This document shows, in pieces, positions 24,084-31,354 of a stretch of 64,000 nucleotides of DNA (position 1 is the stretch's first letter; the number at the start of each line of letters is the position of its first letter). The DNA comes from Pseudorhodoplanes sinuspersici. GTDB taxonomy: Bacteria > Pseudomonadota > Alphaproteobacteria > Rhizobiales > Xanthobacteraceae. A program made the translations under genes and the position numbers. The DNA is taken from contig NZ_CP021112.1 of assembly GCF_002119765.1 (NCBI RefSeq), forward strand, positions 5,016,501 through 5,080,500, in the 5' to 3' direction. The notes under the pieces were generated by a model. It was not told where the DNA came from. It did not search any database and was given only the letters and a program-made list of their open reading frames with translations.

Positions 24084-24314
24084 TCTCCGCTACAACCTTT
24101 GCGATTTTGTTGCGGAACGTTGATGCACCGCAATTACAACCGCGCTGTTCGTGGATCACCAAATGATTGAAAAACGCCACCGGTAAATGGGTTAATGAAA
24201 ATCTTTTTGTCGCCTTATTGCGTATTGCCAGTTGTGATCGGTAGCATTCTCCCTTCGAGGACCACTCAAATTTGGGGGAAATGCTGGAATGGGAATGGTT
24301 GTGAAGTTTCCGCG
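24084..24314. other. Non-coding stretch between small basic gene and Cro-like gene
   Basis: About 230 bp with lower GC than its surroundings. I see no convincing reading frame, hairpin or terminator here. It is downstream of both the plus-strand small genes and the minus-strand Cro-like gene, so it is a convergent spacer. Confidence 0.5.
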
Positions 24315-24536
24315 TCATACCCGCACCTCTGCGGGCTCAGGACGCAAGAAAGCGTCCATCGGGACAACGCCGCCCGAGAACTCACTCAAGCGTTTGGCCA
24401 AACCAAGAGAGGCTTCCTTACGACCAGCAAAAATATTGCGAAGATGCGATTCCGAGCAGCCACCAGCGGTCGCCATATCGGCAACCGTTTTGCCGTTTTC
24501 ATCCGCCCAGCGAAGCATGGGATGCGATTCAGTCAT
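24315..24536 (-). CDS. Cro-like HTH regulator (YdaS/Cro type)
   Basis: A 73-residue protein from the ATG at 24536 (ATG ACT GAA). The HTH is in the first half: ENGKTVADMATAGGCSESHLRNIFAGRKEASLGLAKRLSEFSGG, a Cro/C1-type fold with the recognition helix near SESHLRNIF. It is divergent from a CI-like gene; the intergenic region carries two ATTTC-N5-GAAAT palindromes, so both genes are probably controlled by the pair of regulators. A TTGACG-17-AAATAG promoter for it overlaps the first palindrome. Confidence 0.78.
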   Translation of the reverse strand: MTESHPMLRWADENGKTVADMATAGGCSESHLRNIFAGRKEASLGLAKRLSEFSGGVVPMDAFLRPEPAEVRV

Positions 24537-24546
24537 GCCGCAAACT

Positions 24547-24561
24547 ATTTCCACTAGAAAT
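24547..24561. promoter_or_regulatory. Operator O1, ATTTC-N5-GAAAT
   Basis: A perfect 5-bp inverted repeat with a 5-bp centre (ATTTC CACTA GAAAT) just upstream of the Cro-like start. It is one of four sites with this pattern around the cI-like gene. Confidence 0.75.
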
Positions 24562-24581
24562 GATTTGCGTCAACCTGAAAT

Positions 24582-24596
24582 ATTTCTGTTGGAAAT
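24582..24596. promoter_or_regulatory. Operator O2, ATTTC-N5-GAAAT
   Basis: ATTTC TGTTG GAAAT, 35 bp from O1, between the divergent Cro-like and CI-like genes. Confidence 0.75.
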
Positions 24597-24630
24597 AGTT
24601 CGTCAGAACAGAGGCTTAGTACCATGCCTC

Positions 24631-24984
24631 ATGGGGAAAACGACAGACGACGAGAACCGTGAAATCTTTTTGGGTGGATGGCTAAAGCTGTTCGGCCTGA
24701 AAACCGTGCGGGCAGCCGAGATCGCTGGATGCTCCCAATCGTACATTTCGAATATTTCCGGCGGCCGCCGCAGCGACGTTAATGCTTTGTATTTGCTGCG
24801 GCTTTCTGATCGGCTTGGCGTAACCGTAAATGACTTCTTTGTCCCCCCTCCGTCGGAATCCGACCCGACATCGTTCATCGATATCTCTGCGAAGGCGCGA
24901 GAATCAGTCATCAAACGGTGGCAGCAAATAAGAGAACACGAGTCGGAGAAGCCAGCTAAAAAACGTGCTGGCGCAAGACGATAG
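24631..24984 (+). CDS. CI-like HTH repressor
   Basis: A 117-residue protein. I use the ATG at 24631 (MGKTTDDENREIFL) rather than an earlier in-frame start that would overlap the divergent Cro-like gene. The XRE-type HTH spans about 18-64: LFGLKTVRAAEIAGCSQSYISNISGGRRSDVNALYLLRLSDRLGVTVNDFF. A C-terminal charged helix follows, but there is no LexA/CI peptidase domain, so it would not be self-cleaved like lambda CI. It probably maintains lysogeny by binding the four ATTTC-N5-GAAAT sites. Confidence 0.8.
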   Translation: MGKTTDDENREIFLGGWLKLFGLKTVRAAEIAGCSQSYISNISGGRRSDVNALYLLRLSDRLGVTVNDFFVPPPSESDPTSFIDISAKARESVIKRWQQIREHESEKPAKKRAGARR

Positions 24985-24998
24985 TTTCTGACAGAAAT
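24984..24998. promoter_or_regulatory. Operator O3 over a promoter -35
   Basis: GTTTC TGACA GAAAT; the TGACA is also the -35 (CTGACA) of the rightward promoter, so repressor binding here would block it. Confidence 0.7.
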
Positions 24999-25016
24999 AA
25001 TTTGTTGACCTAATAT
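24988..25016 (+). promoter_or_regulatory. Rightward sigma70-type promoter
   Basis: CTGACA (24988-24993), 17-bp spacer, TAATAT (25011-25016). Operators O3 and O4 cover the -35 and the region just downstream of the -10. It would drive the plus-strand small-gene/excisionase/integrase side. Confidence 0.65.
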
Positions 25017-25017
25017 A

Positions 25018-25032
25018 ATTTCTGTGAGAAAT
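25018..25032. promoter_or_regulatory. Operator O4, ATTTC-N5-GAAAT
   Basis: ATTTC TGTGA GAAAT, right after the -10 of the rightward promoter. An imperfect 12-bp inverted repeat (AAATAGTCTCGG with CCGAGGCTATTT, one mismatch) begins within it and runs to about 25060, giving the new transcript a hairpin. Confidence 0.7.
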
Positions 25033-25138
25033 AGTCTCGGACAGTTTTCCGAGGCTATTTCGAAAATGCTTTCAACCGCCGCTATTTACGCCCGCGTTTC
25101 CCGTGAAAGCAGCGCCCCGGCGGCAGAGCCGCTCTTCG

Positions 25139-25534
25139 TCAGTGGCGCGATCCGGATTCCGGACTCGTTGGTGTTACACCCAGGGCCTGAGACAGAGCTG
25201 TCACCAGACTTCGTAAGTTTGGGATCGTGGCCTGCAACGGAAGAAGAGCGCCGCCTGGCAGCTCAAACGTCAATCGCGCCAGCCCTCGATCTGGAAATAG
25301 GTCCATCGAGCACTTGTCGAACGATATTGAGCTGGTCAGCGCCAGAGGCTTCCCCGTCTTCTCTACGGCCAAGCTTTGCGCGGCGATGGCTGCAAGCAAT
25401 AGTCGCAAGACTTCGACTGTGGGGAGCGTGATATGCACGTCCTCACCGCCCCGCTTCAGGACAATGACAATTCGTTTTCCGTCGGCGCTTGTGTCGCCGG
25501 CATAGACCTCGTCGAAATTCAGTACATCCGCCAT
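25139..25534 (-). CDS. Phage protein of unknown function
   Basis: A 131-residue protein. The first third is beta-rich (RIVIVLKRGGEDVHITLPTVEVL), the centre has a long helix (LRLLLAAIAAQSLAV) and the end is Leu/Pro/Ala-rich. It stands alone on the minus strand between the cI-like gene and the rightward operon. No family recognised; it could be another regulator or a superinfection-exclusion-type protein. Confidence 0.6.
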   Translation of the reverse strand: MADVLNFDEVYAGDTSADGKRIVIVLKRGGEDVHITLPTVEVLRLLLAAIAAQSLAVEKTGKPLALTSSISFDKCSMDLFPDRGLARLTFELPGGALLPLQATIPNLRSLVTALSQALGVTPTSPESGSRH

Positions 25535-25543
25535 GGGATCACG

Positions 25544-25615
25544 CTAGCGCCTGGTCTTGGGCGCTGCGGTCGCCGACGCAGCTGCGATGGCGGCCACGGC
25601 AATAAGCTCCTTCAT
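25544..25615 (-). CDS. Tiny peptide, 23 residues
   Basis: The frame starts at 25615 after GGAG at 6-bp spacing and reads MKELIAVAAIAAASATAAPKTRR, a signal-peptide-like hydrophobic stretch. A membrane or secreted micropeptide is possible; evidence is only the ribosome-binding site and composition. Confidence 0.3.
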   Translation of the reverse strand: MKELIAVAAIAAASATAAPKTRR

Positions 25616-25731
25616 TCCACACTCCCCGCTCGTGCAATCTCGACACTATACCGCCTTTCAGAGGAGCGCGTGAATCCCATGTTCACGTCAGCAATGGTCC
25701 GCAGACTACATGTCTGCTCGTGGGGGCGCCG

Positions 25732-25899
25732 ATGAGCGCCCAAGCCCTCATCCTGGTGTCCGCAGGCGCCCTTGCCGCCGCCTTCCTCAAGATTGCCTTC
25801 GACGGCTGGCGCCAGCAGCGCCAAGCGCGGGCCGATCTGGCCTGGTTCTTTGACGGCGGAAGCTTCGACGTCCCGCCGAGCGTGCGAGGCCGGCCATGA
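25732..25899 (+). CDS. Small membrane-anchored phage protein
   Basis: A 55-residue protein. Residues about 3-22 (AQALILVSAGALAAAFLKIAF) are a membrane segment; the rest is basic then Phe/Asp/Gly-rich. It overlaps the following gene by ATGA. First gene of the rightward operon downstream of the O3/O4 promoter. Confidence 0.6.
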   Translation: MSAQALILVSAGALAAAFLKIAFDGWRQQRQARADLAWFFDGGSFDVPPSVRGRP

Positions 25900-26228
25900 C
25901 CCAGCATCTCCTCTATTCGGTTTATCTCAGCGCGATCTTCTTTTTGGGCCTTCGTGCGGGGATGATCTATCGCGCCGAACGCGCACAGTTTCTGGCGACC
26001 TCAGTATTGCGTACCGGGTCGCCCCATCAGCGGCAGGCATGGGAGCGAACCTCCCAGGCGGACCTGCCTGCCGCTGCAATCTTTTCATCAGCAGCGGAGG
26101 GACCTCATGACCCAGTAAGTCGGAACGGAACCAACCGGGAGCCGGCAGCCTGTTTCACACCAACCCAATTTGAAGAACTGCACGACTTGGCCGCGCGCAA
26201 ATGCGCGGCCGCTTCCCGCGAGGACTGA
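25896..26228 (+). CDS. Small phage protein with N-terminal hydrophobic segment
   Basis: A 110-residue protein. Residues about 5-22 (LLYSVYLSAIFFLGLRAG) are hydrophobic, the rest is polar with no motif. ATGA overlap with the preceding gene supports the start. The C-terminal half is low in structure and could be the weaker part of the call. Confidence 0.5.
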   Translation: MTQHLLYSVYLSAIFFLGLRAGMIYRAERAQFLATSVLRTGSPHQRQAWERTSQADLPAAAIFSSAAEGPHDPVSRNGTNREPAACFTPTQFEELHDLAARKCAAASRED

Positions 26229-26232
26229 CGTT

Positions 26233-26751
26233 ATGAGCGAGACGGTGACACTTGAACGCCCCAGGCCAATCACGCTCACGCATGCGATGAAAATCGCTGC
26301 CGCGGAGAAGATGGCCGATCAGTTGATCAAGGGCCATTTGCTAGAGGAAATCGAACGCGCCGACGCCGTGCGGAGCATCGCGAACCACGGCACCCTCTAT
26401 GGGGACGGTTACCGGCTGATGAAGAACCTTGAAGATTATGATGGCTGGGAAGGCGACTTCCGCATGGCCGAAGAATTCGAAGCCTTCTCGCTCTTCGCGC
26501 AAGACGAAATGAAGGCCGCAGAGAAGGCATGGTTTGAAGAAACCCAGCCGCAGCCGAAGCTGAAAAAAGGTGACCGCATTCAGCTGCGGCGGGGCGAGAC
26601 CGGCGTCATTGACGGCATTTATGAGTATGGCGTTGCGCAATACACCGTCGCGATTGATGGCGACCCGCAAGCGCTGCCACCGACCAATTCAAGACGCATT
26701 GTCCGCTTCGAAGACGCGGTTCTTTGCCTTGCTGATGGGGAGAATGCGTGA
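26233..26751 (+). CDS. Phage protein, unknown
   Basis: A 172-residue protein from the ATG at 26233; an earlier in-frame start would overlap the preceding gene with poor sequence. The first 120 residues are helical, and the end (PKLKKGDRIQLRRGETGVIDGIYEYGVAQYTVAI) looks like a small SH3/KOW-type barrel. It ends one base into the next gene's start. No family recognised. Confidence 0.68.
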   Translation: MSETVTLERPRPITLTHAMKIAAAEKMADQLIKGHLLEEIERADAVRSIANHGTLYGDGYRLMKNLEDYDGWEGDFRMAEEFEAFSLFAQDEMKAAEKAWFEETQPQPKLKKGDRIQLRRGETGVIDGIYEYGVAQYTVAIDGDPQALPPTNSRRIVRFEDAVLCLADGENA

Positions 26752-26993
26752 TGGACGACATTACATTGGCCGACGACGCCAAGGCGGAAAATCAGAAGCA
26801 ACAGCTTGTCGCCCGCATCAAGCGATCGAGCAAGTATTACGGTCAGACAGCGCCGGGTGAATGGTTCGATGTCAAGGTCGTCGGCTGGGATCGCGCCTAT
26901 CCACTGCGCGGCAACCACAACAACTATCGCATGTCCGACGTCGCCTTCGGCATCCGCGACAATGACGGCCTCATCGTCGAGCTTAAATCATGA
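26751..26993 (+). CDS. Small phage protein, unknown
   Basis: An 80-residue protein (ATG at 26751; a GTG at 26748 is an alternative). It is beta-rich in the second half (EWFDVKVVGWDRAYPLRGN) and polar. ATGA overlap with the next gene. Confidence 0.62.
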   Translation: MDDITLADDAKAENQKQQLVARIKRSSKYYGQTAPGEWFDVKVVGWDRAYPLRGNHNNYRMSDVAFGIRDNDGLIVELKS

Positions 26994-27271
26994 CCAGCAA
27001 GAAACCCGAACGCCTCGGCGACGCTCCAATTGAAGAGCGATTCCGCGAGCTCATGGTGGGCGCCGCGAAAGGTCTTGATGATGTATTCAATGGAGAAGAC
27101 CGCAGCCAGGACCACAAGGTCGGCTTCGTGCTGCTGGTCTTTCCTTTCGACAGCACGGACGGCCGCTGCAACTACATCTCGAATGGCGCCGATCGCAAAG
27201 ACATCGTCGTGATGATGAAGGAGCAGATCAAGCGGTTCGAAGGTCAGCCCGAGATGAAGGGGACCGCATGA
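26990..27271 (+). CDS. Small phage protein, unknown
   Basis: A 93-residue protein with a Glu/Arg/Lys-rich first half (IEERFRELMVGAAKGLDDVFNG) and a beta-rich segment with conserved-looking GFVLLVFPF. It overlaps both neighbours by ATGA. This pattern is seen in other Rhizobiales phages; no function is known. Confidence 0.65.
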   Translation: MTSKKPERLGDAPIEERFRELMVGAAKGLDDVFNGEDRSQDHKVGFVLLVFPFDSTDGRCNYISNGADRKDIVVMMKEQIKRFEGQPEMKGTA

Positions 27272-27837
27272 TGGGCACTGAAAAGAGAGCGTTCTTTGAC
27301 GTCATCCAGACCGCGTTGGATTTTCAGGATAGTCGTGAGACGAAATATCGCGCACCTGAATTCGAAACAGCCAGGCCATTGCTTCCGCGAGACTGGCCGA
27401 CTTATGGCGAACTGCGGGAGATCGGTAGCCTTGTCGCCGCGCTTCAGCGCATTGCCAAGCTTCGCTACGCCGAGCACACAAACGAGCCCTTCGATGAGGC
27501 GCTCGATATCGCCGATCAGACCTTGGCGAAGATCGGAAAGCCGATCGTTCGGCCGTACGACGCTCAATTCAATATCAGTGACGATGGCATCGTCACCGCC
27601 ACCGCCGCATGGAAGCGGGACAACGAAGCCACGATCTGCCGATTGCTGCTGACCAGCGTCCGCGTCTCGGATCAGGACGTCTTCAAGTGGCGTGACGATC
27701 AGGTCCGCGAGGCCGATTGTTGGGCGCTTGCCGTGCATTTCAGCGCCTCCGACAACGACGACATCAAGGTCCCGCCGAAACCGACGTTTCTACCGGACTA
27801 CGAGCCCTTCACGGCGATCATTCCGGAGGGAGCGTGA
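27268..27837 (+). CDS. Phage protein, unknown
   Basis: A 189-residue protein. It is helical in the first half (SLVAALQRIAKLRYAEHTNEPFDEAL) and beta-rich later, with Trp/Asp residues (WRDDQVREADCWALAVHFS). No membrane or nuclease motif. It is coupled to neighbours by 4-bp and 1-bp overlaps. Confidence 0.65.
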   Translation: MMGTEKRAFFDVIQTALDFQDSRETKYRAPEFETARPLLPRDWPTYGELREIGSLVAALQRIAKLRYAEHTNEPFDEALDIADQTLAKIGKPIVRPYDAQFNISDDGIVTATAAWKRDNEATICRLLLTSVRVSDQDVFKWRDDQVREADCWALAVHFSASDNDDIKVPPKPTFLPDYEPFTAIIPEGA

Positions 27838-28472
27838 TGACGCATTCAGGAGGCAAGCACCATACGAATGTTGGTGATCGCGGGCAGCGATACGAGGTGC
27901 GCGCGACGGGCTATCCGACGGACGGAAAAAACGTCGTCGGCTGGGCAGAGAATTACGATGATGCCGACAAGCTTGCGGGAGGCATCCGGAAGGCGCCAGG
28001 CTGCACCGCAACAGAGATTTGGGACAGGCAGGAGAACAGGCGGGCCATTCGGCCTTTACGTGCAACATACAATCCGGACGCCCCTTACGTTGTCGACCGT
28101 CACGATGAAGAGGATGGCGGAATCCACTATGAGATTTTCGACAAGCGTCCGGACACCTATCGCCGCCTGTGCACGATCTCCGACGAATTCAGTCTCTCGC
28201 GCGGTCAAGCGAAGAAAGATGCCGAGATGATCGTGCGCGCGCTCAACGGCATGCATGCATCGGTCGACGCCGCGATTGATTTGATCCGTGAAGATTATTG
28301 CTGGCTGATCGGGAAAGGAAGGCTTCGGAGCGAGGAGCCGTTGTACGGCATCCAGATCCTGCAGCCTGGCACCAACAAGGTGCTCGCTGAAGCGGAGCAT
28401 GAAGAAATTGTTGAGTGTATTCGCGCTGCGGTTGCCAAGGCTGATGCGGCGCAATCCGCTAATGGGGAGTGA
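27837..28472 (+). CDS. Phage protein, unknown
   Basis: A 211-residue protein. It begins HSGGKHHTNVGDRGQRYEVRATG and contains a second beta-rich module later (GGIHYEIFDKRPDTYRRL), so it may hold two small domains. No family recognised. Start ATG at 27837 overlaps the upstream stop by one base. Confidence 0.62.
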   Translation: MTHSGGKHHTNVGDRGQRYEVRATGYPTDGKNVVGWAENYDDADKLAGGIRKAPGCTATEIWDRQENRRAIRPLRATYNPDAPYVVDRHDEEDGGIHYEIFDKRPDTYRRLCTISDEFSLSRGQAKKDAEMIVRALNGMHASVDAAIDLIREDYCWLIGKGRLRSEEPLYGIQILQPGTNKVLAEAEHEEIVECIRAAVAKADAAQSANGE

Positions 28473-28476
28473 GCAC

Positions 28477-28722
28477 ATGTTTCACACCTATGGTGAAATC
28501 GCCGCCGCGCATCCCACAGGCAAGACACGGGTCCGAGTCGGGTGGTTTGGCCGGCTCATCCTGCAGGTGCAAATCAAGCATCCAAACCCGAATTATCCGA
28601 AGCCGCCGCGGCCTGGCCCATACGACCCGTGGGCGAACGGCGCCTATTACTTTTGGCGTGATGCCACGCTTGCCGACCTGCAGTGCGTGGGCTTCGAGGG
28701 CCATCCGAGGGCTGTAGCATGA
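28477..28722 (+). CDS. Small phage protein, unknown
   Basis: An 81-residue protein from the ATG at 28477, preceded by GGGGAG. It has a beta-rich start (RVRVGWFGRLILQVQIKHPNP), a Pro-rich centre and a helical end. The type is common near phage integration genes. ATGA overlap with the next gene. Confidence 0.62.
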   Translation: MFHTYGEIAAAHPTGKTRVRVGWFGRLILQVQIKHPNPNYPKPPRPGPYDPWANGAYYFWRDATLADLQCVGFEGHPRAVA

Positions 28723-28922
28723 CTATCATCCACCTTTGCTGCATCTGCGGCGATGACGCCGAGGATAAGCCGAACGATGCCGGCGACTTCCTGTGTATGG
28801 ACCACATGGAGGACTGGCGGCAAAGCCTCAAGGAAATGTGCGAATTCAACGAGACGAAGCCGATCGAGACTGACGAGCACGGCCGCAACGTTGCCGCCAT
28901 GCGCCGCGCGAGGGCGCTGTGA
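28719..28922 (+). CDS. Small cysteine-containing phage protein
   Basis: A 67-residue protein with CCICGD near the N-terminus and a C-M-D-H pair at about 26-29, a possible zinc site, followed by an acidic helix. It lies directly before the excisionase gene (TGATG). Confidence 0.58.
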   Translation: MTIIHLCCICGDDAEDKPNDAGDFLCMDHMEDWRQSLKEMCEFNETKPIETDEHGRNVAAMRRARAL

Positions 28923-29296
28923 TGGGCGCCCTGCTCAAGCCCAAGGAAGCAGCCAAAGAACTGGGGGTGTGCCTCCAGGTGCTGCTTCACCACGTCCAGC
29001 ATGACGGTCTACCCTACATCCTTGTCGGCTCGGGCCGACAGCGCAAGGCCCGGCGGTTCGATCCGGCCGACCTTGCGGCCTTCAAGGAGGAACGGAAAAG
29101 GATAGCGGCATGTCCGTCTACAAACGAAAATCAGATGGGAAGTGGGTCTACGACTTCTGGCGCAAGGGTGTTCGATTTTGCAAGCCGATTGAAAATTGTG
29201 GGTCGAAGCGCGCCGCCGAAGTCGTCGAGCGAGAAAAGAAAGCTGAGACGGCCCAGCAACTCGCGGCCACCCGTGAAAGCCGCCCCGGCGCCATGA
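28922..29296 (+). CDS. Excisionase, MerR-type HTH
   Basis: A 124-residue protein. The N-terminal HTH is typical of phage Xis (PKEAAKELGVCLQVLLHHVQHDGLPYI, then QRKARRFDPADLAAFKEERKR). The C-terminus is Ser/Thr/Arg-rich, as in other rhizobial phage excisionases. It overlaps the integrase start by 187 bp in another frame, an arrangement also found in relatives, so int may need xis translation. Confidence 0.8.
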   Translation: MGALLKPKEAAKELGVCLQVLLHHVQHDGLPYILVGSGRQRKARRFDPADLAAFKEERKRIAACPSTNENQMGSGSTTSGARVFDFASRLKIVGRSAPPKSSSEKRKLRRPSNSRPPVKAAPAP

Positions 29297-30222
29297 CCCT
29301 CTCCGTCGCCTTCGACCGGTTTTGGTCCGAGGTCGGCGACCATTACACCGGCACCTATCGCAAAACGGTCTGGACGTCGCTGGCCTGGCTGCTGGAAGAG
29401 CTTGGCTCCAGCACCATGATCCGCAACGTCGGCCCCTCCAAGATATCCGACGCGATCGCGCGGCGGCGCGGCCAGGACGTGAAGCCGGCAACGGTGAACC
29501 GCACCGTCACCGAGATCCTGCGGCGCATTTTCATCCGCGCCAAGAAGCGGTGGCAGCAGGATGTGCAGGACATCGACTGGGCCGACATGATGCTCGACGA
29601 GCCGAAAGAGCGCGTCCGCGAGCTTCGGGACCACGAAGAGGCGGCCGTCTTCAAGAACATGCGGAAGGACTACCTGCCGATCTTTGCCTTCTATCTGGCT
29701 TACGGCGTCCGCCTGAGTGAGGCCGTCGGCCTGCGCTGGCGCGACATCGACTGGACAGCCAAGACGATTTCCATCCTTGGCAAAGGCGACAAGGTACGGG
29801 TCATTCCCCTCACCTCCGAAGGCATCGCCATCCTTGCGCCGCTGCAAGGCCACCATGCCGAATTCGTCTTCACCTATGTCGGCGACCGCACCCGAAAGAA
29901 CCCACGATCCGGCAAGACGATTGCCAAAGGGCAGCGATACCCGATGACCGTATCCGGGGTGAAATCCACGTGGCGGCGCTACGGCGGCTCAGAGGCGGGC
30001 CTGGTGGATTTCAGGCTGCATGACATCCGCCACACCACGGCAACGCGCCTGCTGCGTGAAACAGGCAATCTGCGGCTGGTGCAAAAACTGCTCGGGCATG
30101 AGGAGATCAGCACCACCACCAAGTATGCTCACGCGAGCGATGAAGACCTGCGCGCCGGACTGGAATCCGTCAAAAAGTCCCGCTCCAATTCCCAGAAGCG
30201 GAAATTTAAGGTCGCAAAATGA
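29110..30222 (+). CDS. int: Tyrosine integrase
   Basis: A 370-residue tyrosine recombinase. The N-terminal arm-binding region (SVYKRKSDGKWVYDFWRKGVR) precedes a core-binding domain; the catalytic domain has R201 (GVRLSEAVGLRW), H304-x-x-R307 (HDIRHT), H330 (LLGHEE) and Y339 (TTTKYAHA). It integrates the phage at the tRNA-Pro(UGG) gene, the 3' fragment of which starts 37 bp after its stop. Confidence 0.95.
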   Translation: MSVYKRKSDGKWVYDFWRKGVRFCKPIENCGSKRAAEVVEREKKAETAQQLAATRESRPGAMTLSVAFDRFWSEVGDHYTGTYRKTVWTSLAWLLEELGSSTMIRNVGPSKISDAIARRRGQDVKPATVNRTVTEILRRIFIRAKKRWQQDVQDIDWADMMLDEPKERVRELRDHEEAAVFKNMRKDYLPIFAFYLAYGVRLSEAVGLRWRDIDWTAKTISILGKGDKVRVIPLTSEGIAILAPLQGHHAEFVFTYVGDRTRKNPRSGKTIAKGQRYPMTVSGVKSTWRRYGGSEAGLVDFRLHDIRHTTATRLLRETGNLRLVQKLLGHEEISTTTKYAHASDEDLRAGLESVKKSRSNSQKRKFKVAK

Positions 30223-30258
30223 TCGGCGCGCCAACATCTTACGACAAAGCCGCCAAGG

Positions 30259-30306
30259 TGCTTTGGGAGCAGAGGGTCGCAGGTTCGAATCCTGCTGCCC
30301 CGACCA
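30259..30306 (+). other. Attachment site: 3' fragment of tRNA-Pro(UGG)
   Basis: A 48-bp stretch that matches the 3' part of tRNA-Pro(UGG), from the anticodon stem-loop (CTTTGGGAG) through the T-loop (GGTTCGAATCC) to CCGACCA. The 5' half of the tRNA is absent, so it is the displaced target copy left at the right prophage end. The intact tRNA gene should lie at the other end, left of the window. Confidence 0.85.
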
Positions 30307-30345
30307 ACACCTCTTCTAAAAATTGCAGAATGCCCCTCCCCAGCC

Positions 30346-30528
30346 TCAGCGCTGAGAGGATTGTTGCGAGCGCTTGAGGTTATCAATGGCGGCCTTGACC
30401 AAAGTTGCGCTGGTGTCATTCAGCACGGCGATGTCGTCGACCGCATATTGAAGATAGGCAATAAGCATCTTCCGATTGGGTGAGGGTCGAGACGCAGTCT
30501 TCTTTTTCGAGTTCTTCTGGCGTCTCAT
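30346..30528 (-). CDS. Small basic protein coupled to luxI
   Basis: A 60-residue protein, Lys/Arg/Ser-rich in the first 20 residues, then helical. It starts at 30528 with an ATGA overlap with the end of luxI, so it is probably in the same transcript. No family recognised; its place at the prophage border may reflect local instability. Confidence 0.55.
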   Translation of the reverse strand: MRRQKNSKKKTASRPSPNRKMLIAYLQYAVDDIAVLNDTSATLVKAAIDNLKRSQQSSQR

Positions 30529-31184
30529 ACTGCTTCCTGCCAATTTTCAACGATACTGAGGGCCGACTTGGAGAGCCCTTTCCAGGTGAGTGAAGAGTAG
30601 GTGACCGACCGTTGCCGGCAGGTCTCCCGCCAAGCCGCGTCAGTGACGTCGATCGAAACGCCGATGCAACTCATTCCGTTGATGTCGACTGGCACACCGA
30701 GCGGTCTCGGATTCCAACCCATGGCCATGAACCGCGGAAGCCACCAGGTCTCCATGACAATCGTGAACTTCCTCAGCCCCACAATCAGCGCAAATTCCAT
30801 CGTGCCGGCCATGATGATGGATTCGACTTTCGGCTCTACATGGCTTCCGCGACGATCACGCACAACAAAGACACGAGAGAGTTCGCAAGTATCCGGCTGA
30901 CGAATGATGGGGCGGAGCGACAGTTGCGGGAAGAGATCGCTCATTAAGGTCGGCCCGGTTGTGGACACCAAACGATGTGAACCGACGACCCTGCTGCCTT
31001 CAAGCGCCATGAGATAAATGGTGTCCCGCCGATCGAACTGATCAATTTCGCGGCCGTCCGGGCGCGCGAGCTCAGTCCATCCCCGTTCCTCGACATAAAT
31101 CTCGTGACGAATACGAAAATAATCCTCCAGCACATCCGTGTAGATATGCCGGTTTGCGGCACAAATGACATGCAATTCGACCAT
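30525..31184 (-). CDS. luxI: Acyl-homoserine-lactone synthase, BjaI/RpaI type
   Basis: A 219-residue LuxI. Conserved catalytic residues are present: R26 and W36 (FRIRHEIYVEERGW), D48 and D51 (EIDQFD), R71 (HRLVSTTGPTL), F85, E101 and R104 (CELSRVFV). The sequence resembles the alphaproteobacterial branch that uses CoA-linked substrates (BjaI, BraI, RpaI), whose products include isovaleryl- and aryl-HSL; the actual substrate cannot be read from the sequence. It lies downstream of a LuxR gene on the same strand, with a lux box between them. Confidence 0.93.
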   Translation of the reverse strand: MVELHVICAANRHIYTDVLEDYFRIRHEIYVEERGWTELARPDGREIDQFDRRDTIYLMALEGSRVVGSHRLVSTTGPTLMSDLFPQLSLRPIIRQPDTCELSRVFVVRDRRGSHVEPKVESIIMAGTMEFALIVGLRKFTIVMETWWLPRFMAMGWNPRPLGVPVDINGMSCIGVSIDVTDAAWRETCRQRSVTYSSLTWKGLSKSALSIVENWQEAV

Positions 31185-31250
31185 CGGTGTCCCCTTGACC
31201 GCGCTCCAGGCGGCGTAAGGGGACGATGCCGCTTCGTCGGCACCTGCCGT

Positions 31251-31268
31251 ATTGTCAGAACTGACAAT
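31251..31268 (-). promoter_or_regulatory. Lux box between luxR and luxI
   Basis: ATTGTCAG and CTGACAAT separated by 2 bp form a perfect 18-bp palindrome, centred about 75 bp before the luxI start, the typical distance for a LuxR-activated promoter. Confidence 0.8.
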
Positions 31269-31354
31269 TGATCGATTCTAGGACGTTTTCGAGCGCAGTG
31301 AGGACAGGTTCGCGTGAAGAAAACGCGTCAAAAAAAGCTCACGTCAAACAACGA

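Noticed and set aside
23299-24318. A 339-codon minus-strand frame across the hairpin cluster
   Set aside because: It is Arg/Ser/Cys-rich, has no family resemblance and runs antisense to two small genes with good ribosome-binding sites.
24289-24630. An extended N-terminus for the CI-like repressor
   Set aside because: The extra 114 codons overlap the divergent Cro-like gene and the operators and are low in structure; the ATG at 24631 is preferred.
30259-30306. A functional tRNA-Pro gene
   Set aside because: Only the 3' half is present, with no D-arm or 5' acceptor strand upstream; it is an attachment-site fragment.
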